Shown here piece by piece: positions 34,141 to 46,871 of a stretch of 64,000 bases of DNA. Made by a program: the position numbers and the translations under genes. The DNA comes from Molossus alvarezi. Taxonomy: Eukaryota; Chordata; Mammalia; Chiroptera; Molossidae. The notes below the pieces were generated by a model. That model was not told where the DNA came from. It worked only from the letters and a program-made list of their open reading frames with translations, and did not search any database. The stretch is from assembly GCA_037176705.1 (NCBI GenBank), contig CM073888.1, positions 43,468,810 through 43,532,809 of the forward strand, given 5' to 3'. Numbering within the stretch: position 1 is the first letter of the stretch; each line of letters starts with the position of its first letter.

Positions 34141-35169
34141 CCCACTCCCATGGCATCTTAGAGCTCGGGAAATTCACACACGCCCAAAAATGTGCCCAAG
34201 AGCTACTGCTGACCCCAGGACTTTTTAGAGAACAGACTTCCCCAAAGTGGACGTCTCGAGGAGAGGCTGCGGATCAATGACTGAGAAACAACCTTTCCAA
34301 GGCTGAGAAGGAGGGGCCTCTCGTCACAGACCCAGCTATAGATCGGTTATGGTGGAAGGCTGCCATTCCTACGGCAAAAGCAAGTGGCTTGGGGAACTGC
34401 GTCCTGTTCAAACCCAAGCTCCCTGTTACCAGGCAGCCAGAGACCTGAGACCTGGCACACGTCCCTGTGAAGACCCACAAACGCGGACGTGCCTGTGATG
34501 AGCTCAGCTCTGGGCGATGCCTCGCTGACTCCGGGGGAGGCCGAGTCCTTTGTGCCAAGAAGCCCTGGCACGGGTCCCTCCCCTGCAGGGGCAGCCCTGA
34601 CTTAGAAATGGTCCCTACAAATGGCCACAGCTGTCGCAACCCCGCCCCCAGCCCCTTACCACCTGTGCCCAGTTGCCGCTGTCATAGAAACCGGTGTCGG
34701 GCAGGCAAGGGAGGAGATGACAACAAAAAGCTTGGGGGCTCTGGAAAATTTTCGGTCTAGAAGGAAAACGGTGGGAGCTGTGAGGAAATGGAAACGTTGG
34801 AGGGAGCTGCCCCGGAGAAGAGGGTGCTCCTGCTTTGACACCTGTGTCACCTCTTTCATCATGCTGCAGAAAACAGGACAATAAAGAGTCTTTCTTATAA
34901 ACCCAGAGCCACTTGTAAAATGCAACCACCCGCCCCCCAGAGGTGGCATCCACCATTCCCACATCAGCACGAGCTCGTTCAAACGGTCTTTGTCCTGATC
35001 ACCAGTTGAGAATAATGGCAAGAAGGGGGTCTGACAGAGGATGGAGAACCTTGAAAGGAAGGTATAGGTTAGGGCCCAATCTTAAAGCAGCCAGAAGGCT
35101 CTGAGAACCTGGGAACTAGAGCAAAAGTCATTATGTGATAAATGCCACAGTCAACCTTCTGTTTCTTTT
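34141..35169. other. No gene recognised; possible L2 at right
   Basis: Open frames on both strands overlap. The segment 35020-35130 (gagaaccttgaaaggaaggt) is L2-like. A splice-like minus-strand block at 34660-34756 was considered and not accepted. Confidence 0.4.
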
Positions 35170-35179
35170 CTTTTCTTTT

Positions 35180-35417
35180 TTCTTTTTTTTGGCTAATCCT
35201 CACCCGAGGGTATTTTTCCACTGATTTTTAGATAAAGAGGAAGGGAGGAGGGGAGGGAGAGAGAGAAACATTGATGTGAGAGAGGCACATTGACTGGTTG
35301 CCTCCCACCGGGGTCAGAACCTGCAATCCAGGTGTGCACCCTTGACTGGGAATCAAACCCAAGACCCTCTGGCCCCTGGGCCGACGCTCTAACTGCTGAG
35401 CCACACTGGCTGAGGCT
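35180..35417 (-). mobile_element. Ves SINE (minus strand)
   Basis: T-rich start, 'aatcctcacccgagggtatt', AG-rich part, then 'gctctaactgctgagccaca' and 'ctggctgagg' at the head end. A target duplication is not clear. Confidence 0.9.
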
Positions 35418-35654
35418 GAAACATTTTCTAAAACCAGTCTTAACTCTTTTTCTTCCCTCTCTACATGGCCCCGAATTCCAGCTTCCAGGCTCAAACCAGG
35501 AAAGGTGGATGTCCGGGAAGGAAGGACGAGAGGAAAAGACGGAAGATAGGGAGTCAGACTGGAGTGTCAGAAACCCGGGAGAAGGAAGGCCGTCGTCAGC
35601 GGGGCCTGCGCGGGGAGGCCACCGAAGCTTCTCCGGGACCTTGGTGTCAGGAGG

Positions 35655-35760
35655 GCAGGGCCTCGTCTATTTTGTTCACTCTTCCATTCCAAACGCTTGG
35701 CATAGTGCCTGTCACACAGCATGAGCCCAGTAAACATTTACTGAGTGAAGGCACAGAGGA
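35655..35760 (+). repeat. L2/MIR 3'-end relic
   Basis: 'gcttggcatagtgcctgtca', then 'cagtaaacatttactgagtg'. From 35761 to 36378 no gene is recognised. Confidence 0.5.
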
Positions 35761-36378
35761 GACAACTTAGGAGAAACTCTTCCTTGAACTTGAGGCAAAA
35801 AGAGAGAACTAAGAGGCAGCAGATGTCCATTCACACAAGTGAAGTGAGGCCGACGCCACAGAGCAAGAGGGGCCTCCACCAGGGAATGTACCTGCTCCCT
35901 CGCTGTCTTTGCCTCTGGTCTTCCGCACCAGAGTGAGTCGGTCCCTCAGCCCCTCCTCAGGCTCCTCCCTCCCTCTCTGCATTCCCAACCTCTCTCTCCC
36001 ACAGTTCAACAGCATGCTCAAAGCACTTTGTGTTTAAAACCAAACAACCAAACCAGAACTAAGCAAATGATACTCTCCTAATCCAAAACCACCTTCAGAG
36101 TCTGTTCTCTTTTCTTTCCTACGAAGCCACGGTTTACAAATAATGATCAACACCCAGGGTCTCTACTTCCTCATGCCCCATGGATCCCTCCTTCATTACT
36201 GCCCCTCTCTTTACCCAACTGCTCTCACGAGTCACCAAATGGCCTCTTGGTTGCTATACCCACTGGGCATGAACACAACCCAACCTCCTTGACAGTCTCT
36301 CAATCCTGGCAACTGCGATACTTGTTCTCCTGGTTTCCCTCCTCCCCCCGGTACCCCTTCTCAGACTTCTCTATGGGC

Positions 36379-36672
36379 CACCATTTGGTCTCTCTCTCTT
36401 TTTTTTTTTTTTTTATCATCCTCACCCGAGGACATTTTTCCATTTTTGGTTCAGGTAGAGTGGGAGGGAGAGAGAGGAAGAGAGAGAGAGAGAAACATCA
36501 ATGTGAAAGGGACACATCGAGTGGTCGCCACCCGCACAACCAACCAGGGCTGGGGACAAACTGCAACCGACGTACGTGCCCTTAGTGGGAACTGAACCCG
36601 GGTCTCTCCGGACTGCAGGCCGATGCTCTAACCGCTGAGCCAAACCAGCCAGGGCCACCATTTGGTCTCTCT
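36379..36672 (-). mobile_element. Ves SINE (minus strand), perfect TSD
   Basis: Body 36396-36655 with a 17-bp perfect duplication caccatttggtctctct at 36379-36395 and 36656-36672. Intact head 'ctctaaccgctgagccaaac'. This is one of the least diverged copies. Confidence 0.97.
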
Positions 36673-39305
36673 ACCTCCCTCCCTGGGCAATCCCAACTCC
36701 TGGACCCCCAAAATGAGGTTTAGAGGTCTCTCCTACATACTCCCTTACCCTGGTACTTCTAATACAGAACCATGACTTTTGTTCTTGACGACTCGTCTGC
36801 CCTCCACACTAGCCGGTTACCTCCAAAGGCAAGAACCGCGTCTGTCTTGCTCCACGCTGCAGCGCCAATGCTACACACAGGACTGGCCACTCAATTTCCA
36901 GGGTCCAGGGCAAAGTGAACACAGGACCTCTTGTTAGTGAGGATGTTAAGATACTGGCAGCAAAGCATTAAACCAATTGTGGGGCCCTCCTGAGAGGGAG
37001 CCTGGGTGGCCACACAGGTCACGCACACGAGGCTGGCTCCGATGGTGTGCCCCTGATATTTACTAAATAAAGAGCCGCTTCAGCAACGCCATACGCTGAT
37101 GATTCCAAATGTCCTCTCCAGCCCCCACACCTCTGCTGTGCTCTAGCCCAGGATAGCCACCTGCCAACAGACATCTGGACATTCACCGGCACCTCAGACT
37201 TAGCATGTTTCAAGCTTAATGAAAGATCCTACCCCCAGCACACACCCCAGTCTGTCCTTCCAACATCTCCCATTTCAGGAAACACTACTTTACTTCCCAC
37301 CTGGTTGCCCATCCCAGACTGGAAAGCCCTTTCAGACTTATGTCTCTCACCTTCCAAGTCCAAAGAGGCATCAAGTGCTGCAGATGTCCCTTCTCGACAG
37401 CATGTGAATCAGTCCCTTTCTTTGATTCACACGGTTTCTGCCTGGATTTGGGTCCCCTTTCGAACATGTCTACATGACTCAGGCGCTCTCCCTGCTCCCA
37501 GGCCCGCCTGGCCATGTGCTCCACGGTCACCAAGGTGACTTTGAGCATCTCTCATCATGTCATATCCCTTACCTGATGCCCCTGATGGCTACCCAGAATT
37601 TCCAATGTCCTTCACCATGGTTTTTGCCTAAATTTCTGGCTTCAGCCTCATTCCTGTTACTCCTTACACGTCTACCTTTCCCTTCTCCTGGCCAGCCTAT
37701 TCCTCCCCGAGAATCAGCCCAGGAGCATGCCTTCCTTTGCCTTCCTGGTCTCTCTTCGATGCCCCTTCCCTGTGACCCACCCCATGACGTCATGCGCCCA
37801 GCTGCATTCCGCCCTCACCGCCCTCACACATCGGCGCTGCCGCGGCGGCCTCTAACCGCCCCAGACCTTGTCCGCCCGGGCAGAACCCACGTCCTTGCCT
37901 CGGAACCTCAGCACTGTGCCTGGCCCGTGGCAGATGCACAGACACCACCTGGCGAAGGATAAGTGACTACATGAACGAAGAGCGAGCTCGCCCTGGGTGG
38001 ATGAACAGGATTTTCGAGAGCGAAGGCCCCAAACAAAAATTTTCTTAGTAGCAACATTATTATCTGTAATTGTCTAACTGTATGTATAGTCAGCCCTCAA
38101 AAACCCATCATGCCTTTTCACTGGTTTTACAAAAAGACAATACACCTAAAAGAATGTTGTTCTGGCTGAGTCACCACTGGAAAGATAAGGGGGACTGAGG
38201 CAGAGCCCCTGACCTTGGGGGGCAGAGAGGGGAGTGGGCAACAGGGGTGACCACCTCAATGTCTACTGTTCTTAAATTTCAAATTCACGCACAAGGAGGT
38301 CTCAGCATTCAACTCCAATCTTCGCCGCTGGGGTAACCCTCGCTAATCACTTTCTTCAGTAGATCGTTATATCCAAATCCATCTGTGCAGAGAACATTCT
38401 TCACTTCTGTTTGAACTACCAAGTTCTTCCTTTATGAGACATCCGTGGATTAAAGAAGACAGCATATTTGGCAGCCAAACTCTAAGTCCCTAAATCATGA
38501 TGCCTCTTCCTCTGCGATTCCCGGCTTCCTTTTGATCTTTCTCTCTTTCATCTTCGGACGTGGGGTCGATCTGTCATAGGGTTGGTGTCCGACCCGGAGC
38601 AGGGCAGTATGGGGGGGGGGGAGGGAGCGGAGGGCATGGGACAGCCGACTAGGCTTGTACCAAACCACCAATAACGCAGGGAAGCGCCCGTAACTCTGCA
38701 TTCTGCACGAGAGGATCCCTGTGCACTTCGTATCTTCCACTTGGTTCTTTCATGAAATGTTTCTCCTAAGGACAATTTTAAAAAGAAAGCCAGCTGTGGC
38801 AGCAATGAGAGTCAAGGGGAGTTTGGCACATGCCTGACCCTTCCTTGGGGGCCTCGAGTCTGGACCTGCGGATATGACTCCGGTCAGAAATCGAATGACA
38901 TTCTGTTACCCACTCACAGTTTGGCCAGAGATTAAGTAAAAAAGTTACTAGGGATTGGGCTAATGTAATCAACTGTCAACCACCTGCCACCTGGTATTCC
39001 TTACCATGCAGAGGGGGTGCTTCCTAAGTATACTCCCCAAAGTTAAAGCTTGCCTTTCATTCAGAGATGGTAACATTCACAAAAATGGTAACTGGAATGT
39101 ACATGCTTTATTTAATATCTCGTCCCATATAATAGACGGGGCATTATTTATAACACAGTGAATAACGAGTCAATTGCACAGATGGGAGAAGAGGAGGTAA
39201 CACAAAGACATACATTTTTTTAAATGATCTCTCTGTATCCCCCCCCACACCAATATTAGCCACAGGAGAGGATAAAGGTAATTTATTCCTAACTTATAAA
39301 AATTT
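36673..39305. other. Mostly unique or old-repeat DNA, no supported gene
   Basis: C/T-rich L2-like segments occur around 36660-36900 and 37250-37960, giving a 162-codon plus frame (37474-37962) without domains. A short G-run lies at 38612-38621. A minus-strand block at 38312-38424 reads as 37 codons ending in a stop and is treated in the findings. Confidence 0.4.
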
Positions 39306-39309
39306 ACAA

Positions 39310-39712
39310 ATTTTTTGATTGATTTTTAGAGAGAGGAAGGGAGAGAGAGAGAAATATCGATTTGTTGTTCCACTTATTTATGCATTCATTGGTTGATTCT
39401 TTTTTTTTTTTTCTTGAGTTTAAAGAGAGAGGAAGGGAGAGGGAGAGAGAGATAGAAACATCAATGAGAGAGAACATTGATTGGCCGCCTCCTGCATGCC
39501 CCTCACTGGAGATCGGGCCCACAACCTGGGCATGTGTCCTGACTGGGAATCAAACCAGTGACCTCCTGGTGCATGGGTTGACGCTCAACCACGGAGCCAC
39601 ACTGGCTGGGCTCATTGGTTGATTCTTATACATGCCCTCACCAGGGACTGAATCCACAACCTTGCCGTATCAGATGGACACTGTAGCTAACAGACCTACC
39701 CGACCAGGGACA
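39310..39712 (-). mobile_element. Older Ves SINE split by a younger Ves
   Basis: Outer element on the minus strand: 'gatttttagagagaggaagg' and 'aaatatcgatttgttgttcc' left of the break, then 'ccctcaccagggactgaatc' and 'cctacccgaccagggaca' to the right. This matches an older Ves subfamily with a longer tail-proximal segment. Confidence 0.7.
39386..39626 (-). mobile_element. Younger Ves SINE nested in older Ves
   Basis: Body 39401-39611 with a 15-bp duplication tcattggttgattct at 39386-39400 and 39612-39626 inside the outer SINE. Head 'cacggagccacactggctgg' at the right end. Confidence 0.9.
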
Positions 39713-41214
39713 ATTTACGGGTATTTTGAGTTCAGAGAACAGTTCCTAGAAAATTCTGCTACTATATCCTCCAATGTCACAATTTAGAGTCAAAAGACCT
39801 ACATTTTTTTTTCAAGTTAGTTAAAATGGTAACTGGTCAGGAGAAAAATGAAAGAGGAAGGTTCTGCAGCATCTATGCCTGCTGGGTGCTGGGGGTTCTG
39901 GAGGTGTACCCAGGAGGTTATGATGTGAGAGCAACAGCACTAAATGACAGGAACTGTGGGCCAGCGGCTCCCTGTCCATCTCCCGGCTGCTCAGACGGTC
40001 CAGGGCACTGGCCTGGGAATCGGAGTCTGAGGTTCCAGCCTCACTTACGCTCATCTTTTGTTCTGGGACTCACTGTCCTTGCCTATAAAAAGAAGGGAAG
40101 GATCAGATCATTTCCCAGGCACCTTTCTGGTCTAAATTTAAATGATGCTGAAAATAAGCCTGACACACACGCGTGGAGAAATACGGACGACACAACAGTT
40201 CCCACTCTTCTTCTCAGGAGGTGGCCATCACCACCATTTACATGCTAATAAATATAAACCAGAACAGAAGTGCCAGGATGAGAGAAGTCACCTTAGTGCA
40301 TCTCGTAAATCACAAAGGACGAGGAGCCCATTAGGAGGAAGCCCCTCGGTGTACTCCCGCTGTGTCCCCGGCCCCTTGGAGCAGAGCCGCAAACGAAAGC
40401 CCCCTGAACACCGCGAAGTCTTCTTGGGACGCCCTGATTCCAGCACACACTTCTCAGCTGAAAGCGATTCGAAACACAACATTACACCGAGCATTCCCAG
40501 AACGGAGGAGAAAATCTGGTACAAGGTGACAGAAGAGAAGCCATTTGGAAGACCCTTTTTGCCGGAGAGTAAGTCAATTCTGAAGTCTAGGGAGGAGCGC
40601 CTTCTGTCCAGCAGCATCAGACCTTGTGAGTTCTGTTTGGATGCGGCAGAAGCGTCTGTCTCCTTCAAAGGTATTGGAAATGTGTCAATGGAAAAGAAAG
40701 CAGGGCAGCTGATGGAATAAGCCAGGGTTACCACCATCAGAGGACAGCCAGGCTGGCGATGCTAATTAGAGGTGTCAAAAAATAGCTGAAGGGAAAAAAT
40801 AATCCCAGGAGCCTGGATTTAGTTTGGGTGTGTTTCTAGTCAGTCCGTTTTCAGAAGGAATACTAAACGAAAAGTTTGCCAGTAAGGTGATTCATTTAAC
40901 AGGGCCTCAAATACATCATTAAATTTCTCAGCAAGAATATTCACACAAAAAATGGTCAGAAAAACAATACTCAGATCTTTAAGAAGAGCAAAAACAAGTG
41001 ACCACTTGGGAGCCGTAACTGAGTCAGATGCTCCATGTTCTCTTCACAATCAGCCCAGTCCACACACCCAGCACCCAGAAAAACTCCTTAATGTCGTAAC
41101 TCGGCCACTTTCTACAAACAGCTAGCTAAGCCAGCAACATTCATGGAAGCCAACGTACCAGCACAGTATTTTCCCGACCAGGGACAAGCCTCCTAGTCAT
41201 TAAAGAAAACTTTT
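39713..41214. other. Unique DNA with a candidate plus-strand exon
   Basis: See the candidate exon at 40218-40624. Elsewhere in this interval nothing is recognised. Confidence 0.4.
40218..40624 (+). other. Candidate coding or lncRNA exon in a 192-codon ORF
   Basis: A plus-strand frame stays open from 40142 to 40720 (192 codons). Inside it a good acceptor (cccactcttcttctcag ending at 40217) and a good donor (CTT|gtgagttc, GT at 40625) bracket 407 nt. The product is rich in Ser, Arg, Lys, Glu and Pro, for example RSRKRKPPEHREVF-like and TEEKIWYKVTEEKPFGRP, and resembles disordered protein. I recognise no domain. The reverse strand is also open for 149 codons, which weakens the coding case. Confidence 0.25.
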
Positions 41215-41290
41215 TGAGGTACAAATTCTTTTTTTTTAAAAAAAGGACAAGGGATCCATCTATAAATCAATACTGGGGTTATTATCTTTT

Positions 41291-41930
41291 AAAAATATAA
41301 TCCATGTTGTTACCTCAAAAAATTAAAAATTGAACTTCCATTTGATCCAGTGATCCCGCTTCTAGGAATATACCCTAAGAAGCCTGAAACACCAATCAGG
41401 AAGAATATGTGTACTCCCATGTTCATAGCAGCACTATTTACAATAGCTAAGATCTGGAAACAGCCCAAGTGTCCATCAGTAGACAAATGGATAAAAAAGC
41501 AGTGGTACATATACACAATGGAGTACTATGCAGCTGTAAGAAAGAAAGATCTCTTATCCTTTGAGACGACATGGAGGGACCTGGAAAGTATTATCCTAAG
41601 TGAAATAAGCCAAGCAGAAAAGGACAAATACCATATGATCTCACTTATATACAGAATATAATGAACATAACAGTCTGAGGAATACGGTAGACCCAGAAAC
41701 ATGGAAGTAGGGCACAGACTGACATCCCTCAGAAGAGGGGGTGGGGGGGGTGGGAAGAGATAAACCACAGAACATATATGTATGTATGCATAACCAATGG
41801 ACATGGACAACAAGGCTGGGGATGAGGCGGGGGGGGGGTGGGGAGGGGGGTGCCAATGGGGTAAAAAAGGAGAAACATCTGTAACAAAAAAAAAATTAAA
41901 AATTAAAAAAAAATATATATATATAATCCA
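41291..41930 (+). mobile_element. 5'-truncated L1 3' end
   Basis: The body at about 41305-41920 comprises the ORF2 C-terminal end, a short 3' UTR with G-runs (about 41737-41750, 41828-41850) and an A-rich tail. Probable target duplication: atataatcca at 41295-41304 and 41921-41930. It is a dead-on-arrival L1 copy. Confidence 0.85.
41350..41661 (+). pseudogene. L1 ORF2 C-terminal fragment
   Basis: About 100 codons with the conserved C-terminal L1 ORF2 features GIYPK, FIAALFTIAKIW, QPKCPSVDKWIKKQW, YIYTMEYYAAVRKKD and EISQAEKDKYHM. This is the cysteine-rich/RNA-binding C-terminus only. The upstream endonuclease and reverse transcriptase are missing because of 5' truncation. Confidence 0.9.
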
Positions 41931-42545
41931 CATTCCACAAAATTCATCCTTTTAAAGTATAATTCAGTGACTTTCAGTATATTCACAAAATTGTTCAACC
42001 ATCACTACTATCTAATTCCAGAACATTTTCATCACCTCAAAAAGAACCACCCAGAGCCTATTAGCAGTCACTCCCCATAGCCCCTCCCCTCGAGCCCCTG
42101 GCAACCACGAATCTGCTTTCCGTCTCCATGGATTTGCCTGTTCTGGACATATCACATAAATGAGATCATATATGGGTTTGAGGGCCTGGTTCCTTTCACT
42201 TACCATGCCTTCGTGTGCCTCCCTATGGTAGCACACATCAGTATGTCATTCCTTCCTGTGGCTGAGTGAGTATTCCTCTGGATGGCTATACCGCATTTCG
42301 TTTCTCCGTTCATTAGTTGAGGAACATTTGGGTTGTTTCCACTCTTCGGCTATTGTGAACAATGCTGCTATAAACACTCACGTACAGGTCTTTTGTGTGA
42401 ATGTATGTTCTCGATTCTCTTGGCTATATGTGTGCATACCTAGGAGCGGGATTTCTGGATGACACGCTAACTCTGTGTTTAGTTACCCTTTCGAGGAACT
42501 GCCAATGGGCGTTCCAAGTGGCGGTATCCTTTTACATTCCCAATT
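41931..42545 (-). repeat. Older L1 3' region, antisense
   Basis: Reads as the reverse of an ancient L1 3' UTR and ORF2 end: 'tccagaacattttcatcacc', 'gcccctggcaaccacgaatc', 'tttgggttgtttccactctt' and 'tgtgaacaatgctgctataa'. The probable left part lies at about 41215-41304, so the younger L1 at 41305 inserted into it. From 42546 to 43894 nothing is recognised. Confidence 0.75.
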
Positions 42546-43894
42546 GATAGATTTGAAAACTTTCTCTTCAAGGACCACAGACTCTGAACTGAATTTATTT
42601 CTGAAGATCCCACAGTGGCTTCTTACTTTTCACAGTTTTAAAAGCACTCTGTTGGGAAAATTTTGCCTGTATGCTTTGACTTCAGCTCACACACTGAACA
42701 CTTAATGGTTCATTTCCCATTTGCTCCCGAGGGTATCTGTTCTTCTCGGGTGCAGGGTCAATGCCTGTAACCCACAGCCCCCTCCCCAGGAGGATACACA
42801 AACACTTCTTAAACTCAAAGTGAGCATACTTTTCTCCTCGCAGCAAGTAGCCAAACTGGGTGAGGCCACCAAAGGCATTTATTTATTTATTTTCTCTACT
42901 GTAGTCATTTTTGGAGTAGGATGGATTTTTCCGCTCCCTTCCCCCCTTTTCTCCTAAATAATTGCTGACTACAATAGCTCAGCTTGTACCTGGGCAGGTG
43001 GGCCTGGCAGAGTCGGGGAAAGCAATCTATCTGACTAACGCTATGCGTCAGTCACACCTGTGTCAGTTCTGACCTCTTTAAAAAGGCAAAGCAATGCAGC
43101 CACTAAACCGAATCCCAAGAAGAGAAATGAAAACAATTCAAGGGGTGGAAAATAGATGCTCTGAAGGAGGTTCAAGCAATTTTGGTATTTTGGCCTGAAG
43201 GAAAGAATGGGGAATGATTGGATCACATTATCCTTTCTGAAATGGTTTCACGCGAAGCATGGTGGGTGACTAGTTCTTCACGCTCAGAATAAAACAAACA
43301 AGAGGAAAATCTATTTAAGTCAAATCAGTAAGATTCCACAGTTGGAAATGGCAAAAGAATTTCCTGATCTTCCCTTTATACACTGACCGAAGCCTGTGGG
43401 TCTCCACCCCTGGAATTCTTCAAAAGGCCATGAGGGAGCCTTGTCTATATTTTCCTGCCAAGAGTCTTCGGGCAGCCTTTGCCGTTGTTTCTTTACGATG
43501 CTGTAGATCAGGAATTACATCTGCTGTGGGAGAACAAAGCCGAATCCATGGACTATTCGTTCTAGACTGTAAAATGTATTGAGAAGGTCTTGCAACCTAT
43601 ACTGTGTAAGCAAACAGGACATCCTGCTCACCACTGTGCCTGCTCAAAGCCCATGATGGCCCCTGGCAGGGCAGGTGGCCATCCTTGTGGCCCACGGTGA
43701 GGCCACAGGCTGGGGGCCTTCCCTGTACGCCCTCTCTGCCTCCAACTGCTGATGGTGGCCCCATGTCAGCTCCTTACATAACAAAGTCTCGGGAAGCCCA
43801 TCTCTCATCCACTGGACATGATCATCAGCTGGGTTTGGGGAGCCGGATGATACACAGTGGAAAGTGATCAGGGCTCGGAGTCCAGCTCAAGCTA

Positions 43895-43958
43895 TGAACT
43901 AGCATAATCAGCCACTCTAAGACTCAATTCTCCCCACTTCAAAAATGGGACAACAGCT
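43895..43958 (+). repeat. MIR relic
   Basis: 'aagactcaattctccccact' then 'tcaaaaatgggacaacag', MIR core, cut by the following SINE. Confidence 0.5.
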
Positions 43959-43959
43959 T

Positions 43960-44167
43960 GCCCTGGCCGGGTGGTTCCATTGGTTAGTGCATCATCCCGT
44001 ACGCCAAAAAAAAGGTTGCGGGCTTGATTCCCAGTCAGGGCACATACCTAGGTTGTGGGTTCGAAGCCCAGTCTGGGTATGCACAGGAGGCAACTAATTG
44101 CTGTTTCTCTCTCACATCAATGTTTCTCTCTCTCAAATCAGTAATTACTCTTTTTAAAAAGAAAAGA
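43960..44167 (+). mobile_element. Ves SINE (plus strand)
   Basis: Head 'gccctggccgggtggttcca', a short A-run after the A box region (44006), B box 'gcttgattcccagtcagggc', CT tail and A-rich end. Target duplication not resolved. Confidence 0.85.
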
Positions 44168-46871
44168 AAACCAGACTTGAGAAGAATTATGTTTATATTA
44201 CAGTTAAATTTTTAGAACTAAAACAAGTGTTCCAGGAAATGAGTGTAGAAAAGGTGGAGATAAATATTAAGTGAGAACATGGAAAGATGGGTCTGTTCCC
44301 TCATTTACCTGGTGAACCCTCGTCACAGAATAAATCAATGACTTAAATTGCCCTCTATAATATTTTCCATGGAACACTCTTCTGAGTGATCACAGGAAAC
44401 CACCCAAAAAATTCATGCTCAAAAGAGTTTGGAAAAACACATTTCTGTCACAGGACGTTTCTGAACCTTTATTCTACTAATATGTATTATTGGTCCCCAA
44501 CACTAGATATCTGTGCAGTCATTCCCAAATCTGACCACGGGAGGAACATCTCTTAACATCTCTTCCCTTTCTACCTCATGAGGCTCAATTCAGATGGAGT
44601 GACAGCCTACGGCCACAGCGAGCCTCACCCTGAGAGCCCCGCCCCCTATCCCAGGAGCCTGTGAGGGAGACACTCAGGGCTGCTCTCTGCTGGGACGAGG
44701 CCATAGCCTGCACCTCTCTGATTCCATGTTCTTTTCTGAGACACACTTCATCACAGAGCCGCAGGGGTGACGCGGACTGAGACCGGTGGGGGCTGCCTGG
44801 AAGGACGCTCCGCCCTTTTCCCCTCTCCACTCCGGCTCTTCTCTTAAATAGTTGGCGGGTCAGAGGGCTCGGGCGGGCTCCTGCCCCTCTGACCTCAGCT
44901 GGTTCTGATGGGAAGCGTGGAGCCTTTTCTGCTTTGGTTCTCATTTTATTTTTGTATCTGCTGCTTCTTTGGAATGACTTTCCCTCATCACCAGGACCAG
45001 GGGGAAGCAGGCAACGAGGCTGGGCTGGTCCTGAGCACGGAATGATTCCAGCTTCAGCAGAAGATGACTCCGACGTGTCCCGGCCTGGCTCGTACAGGGA
45101 CTGCACCGGGTTCTTGAGGTCCAAATTGGTTCCTTATGAAGTATGTCCCTCTGCCTCCTCCATGTAGCTCTCTGCTTAACTTTTTGGGTTGGCAGAAAGG
45201 ACTTAAGAATTAGAGTTTCCACCTCTCGGCCGTGCAGCTTCTTATTCCCCCTTCGCCTTCTGGGAATCAGGTTGCGTTTCACCCCACCCTGCAAAATGCA
45301 GGCGATCTCTGTAGCTTCCCAACGCATCTCCTTCCACACACGGGAACCTTTCTGACCTGTACAGGTGAAGCAATGTATCTTGGGCCTTCCATCTTTCCCG
45401 TTTTGGACATACTCCGACTATTAGGATGAGGTTAACTTAAGACTGCATTTCTTCTGACAGGAGGCCAAGTCCAGATGGTGCCACCCACCTAGCAAAAGCG
45501 TTCACAAGGCTAAAGCCGAGGACAGAGTTACACTTACGGAACATGGGGAAGACAACAGGAGTCACCTCCTCATTATATCTGCAAAGCGGAAGTGACTGAG
45601 GAAGAGACTGACTAGCTGCTTGAGGACAGAGGTGTAACACTGACAGATGACAGAGCGAAGAAGTCCTATTCTATTTCAGACTGAGACGGGGAAAATAACC
45701 ATGAGTTTTTTTTTAAAAAAAGGAACCAAACAAACGAAGGTGCAGAGGTGAACAGGTTCCGGGAGAGAACTCTGCCATGGTCAATGGACCATGTCCTCTG
45801 GCTTCCAGAGGTCACACACATCTCGGGGCCCTAGAACTGCTTGAAAACAAGGCTGTCCCGGTGCAGTCGGGAATCTGGGGGGAGTGGTGATGAAGAAGAG
45901 GGGTGCCCAGAGATTGGAGAGAGGCAAATCGGGTCCAGTTTTCAACAAGGGAGACAGCAGACTCTGAAACCAAGGAGATCAGTCTGGAGTAAGACCCTGG
46001 AGCAGGTCACCGAAGAAACAGCTCAAGCTACTGAAGGGAAGGGGCAGCCATGGCTGGTCTTCAGGGTCCCCTAAGAGAGCAAATCCCGTCATCCCTAATC
46101 CTCCTCCCCCATCCCTTTTTTGGTCCAAGTAAAAGAAATGCCTCAGGCGGAGTATCCATTTGGATTTTAGAAACTAGGAAAATCTTTCATGATTGTTTGA
46201 CAATGAAGGGTTTAGGGTATGTAAAAATAAGCAAACGAGAAGTGGTTGAAATGCCCAGTCCCTCAGTCGTTGCGCCTTGGCTCTGTGGCACAGCTGTCGG
46301 GCAGGGTGGGTGGGCGGAAGGACGCCATCCTCACGCGGGGGCGGCCATCTGGGCCACACCCACGGGCCACTTCATCTGAGTGCTGCCGCCTGTGAATCGG
46401 GAAGTTCCACGGAGCCAGGCCAGAGCCCTGGGCGCTGAGGAGCTCCCACCAGCCCTGAAGGGGTCAAGGAAACTGGGGGTGTGCATTCCGAAGACGAGGT
46501 TTGTGGAGGATTACACAGGGGCTATTTAATATTCGAAAAGCTGTCAAGTAGAGGCGTGTGTGATCATCTCTGGGCGGCAGAAATATGCCTTTCTTTTCTT
46601 AATCTTATTTATTTGCATTTTAAACTGGACACAAGTAACATATACTGCTTATGTAACAGTAAAAAGTTTTGTTTTCTTGGTCTTTTGTTTGTTTGTTTTT
46701 TTAGAAATGTTTCATGGCGTAAACAGGTACATAAAAATATCCAAAATAAATTCCTGAAGAAGAAGGTTGTCAGAACACAGAGGAGGTTACAGCCAGAGCA
46801 CAGAGACGCCACCGAGCTGCAGGCAGGAGCGTGGTTGGGAAGGTAAAGAGTTTTTTTTGAGAAATAGCAAG
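44168..46871. other. No gene recognised
   Basis: Open frames such as 44585-45124 (minus, 179 codons) and 44941-45339 (minus) lie in moderately GC-rich sequence and overlap others. They show no domain, promoter or splice support. Confidence 0.45.

Noticed and set aside
34660..34756. Minus-strand 97-nt exon with ttttccttctag acceptor and GTAAGG donor
   Set aside because: The phase does not fit the downstream exon at 32932-33016, and the peptide shows nothing recognisable.
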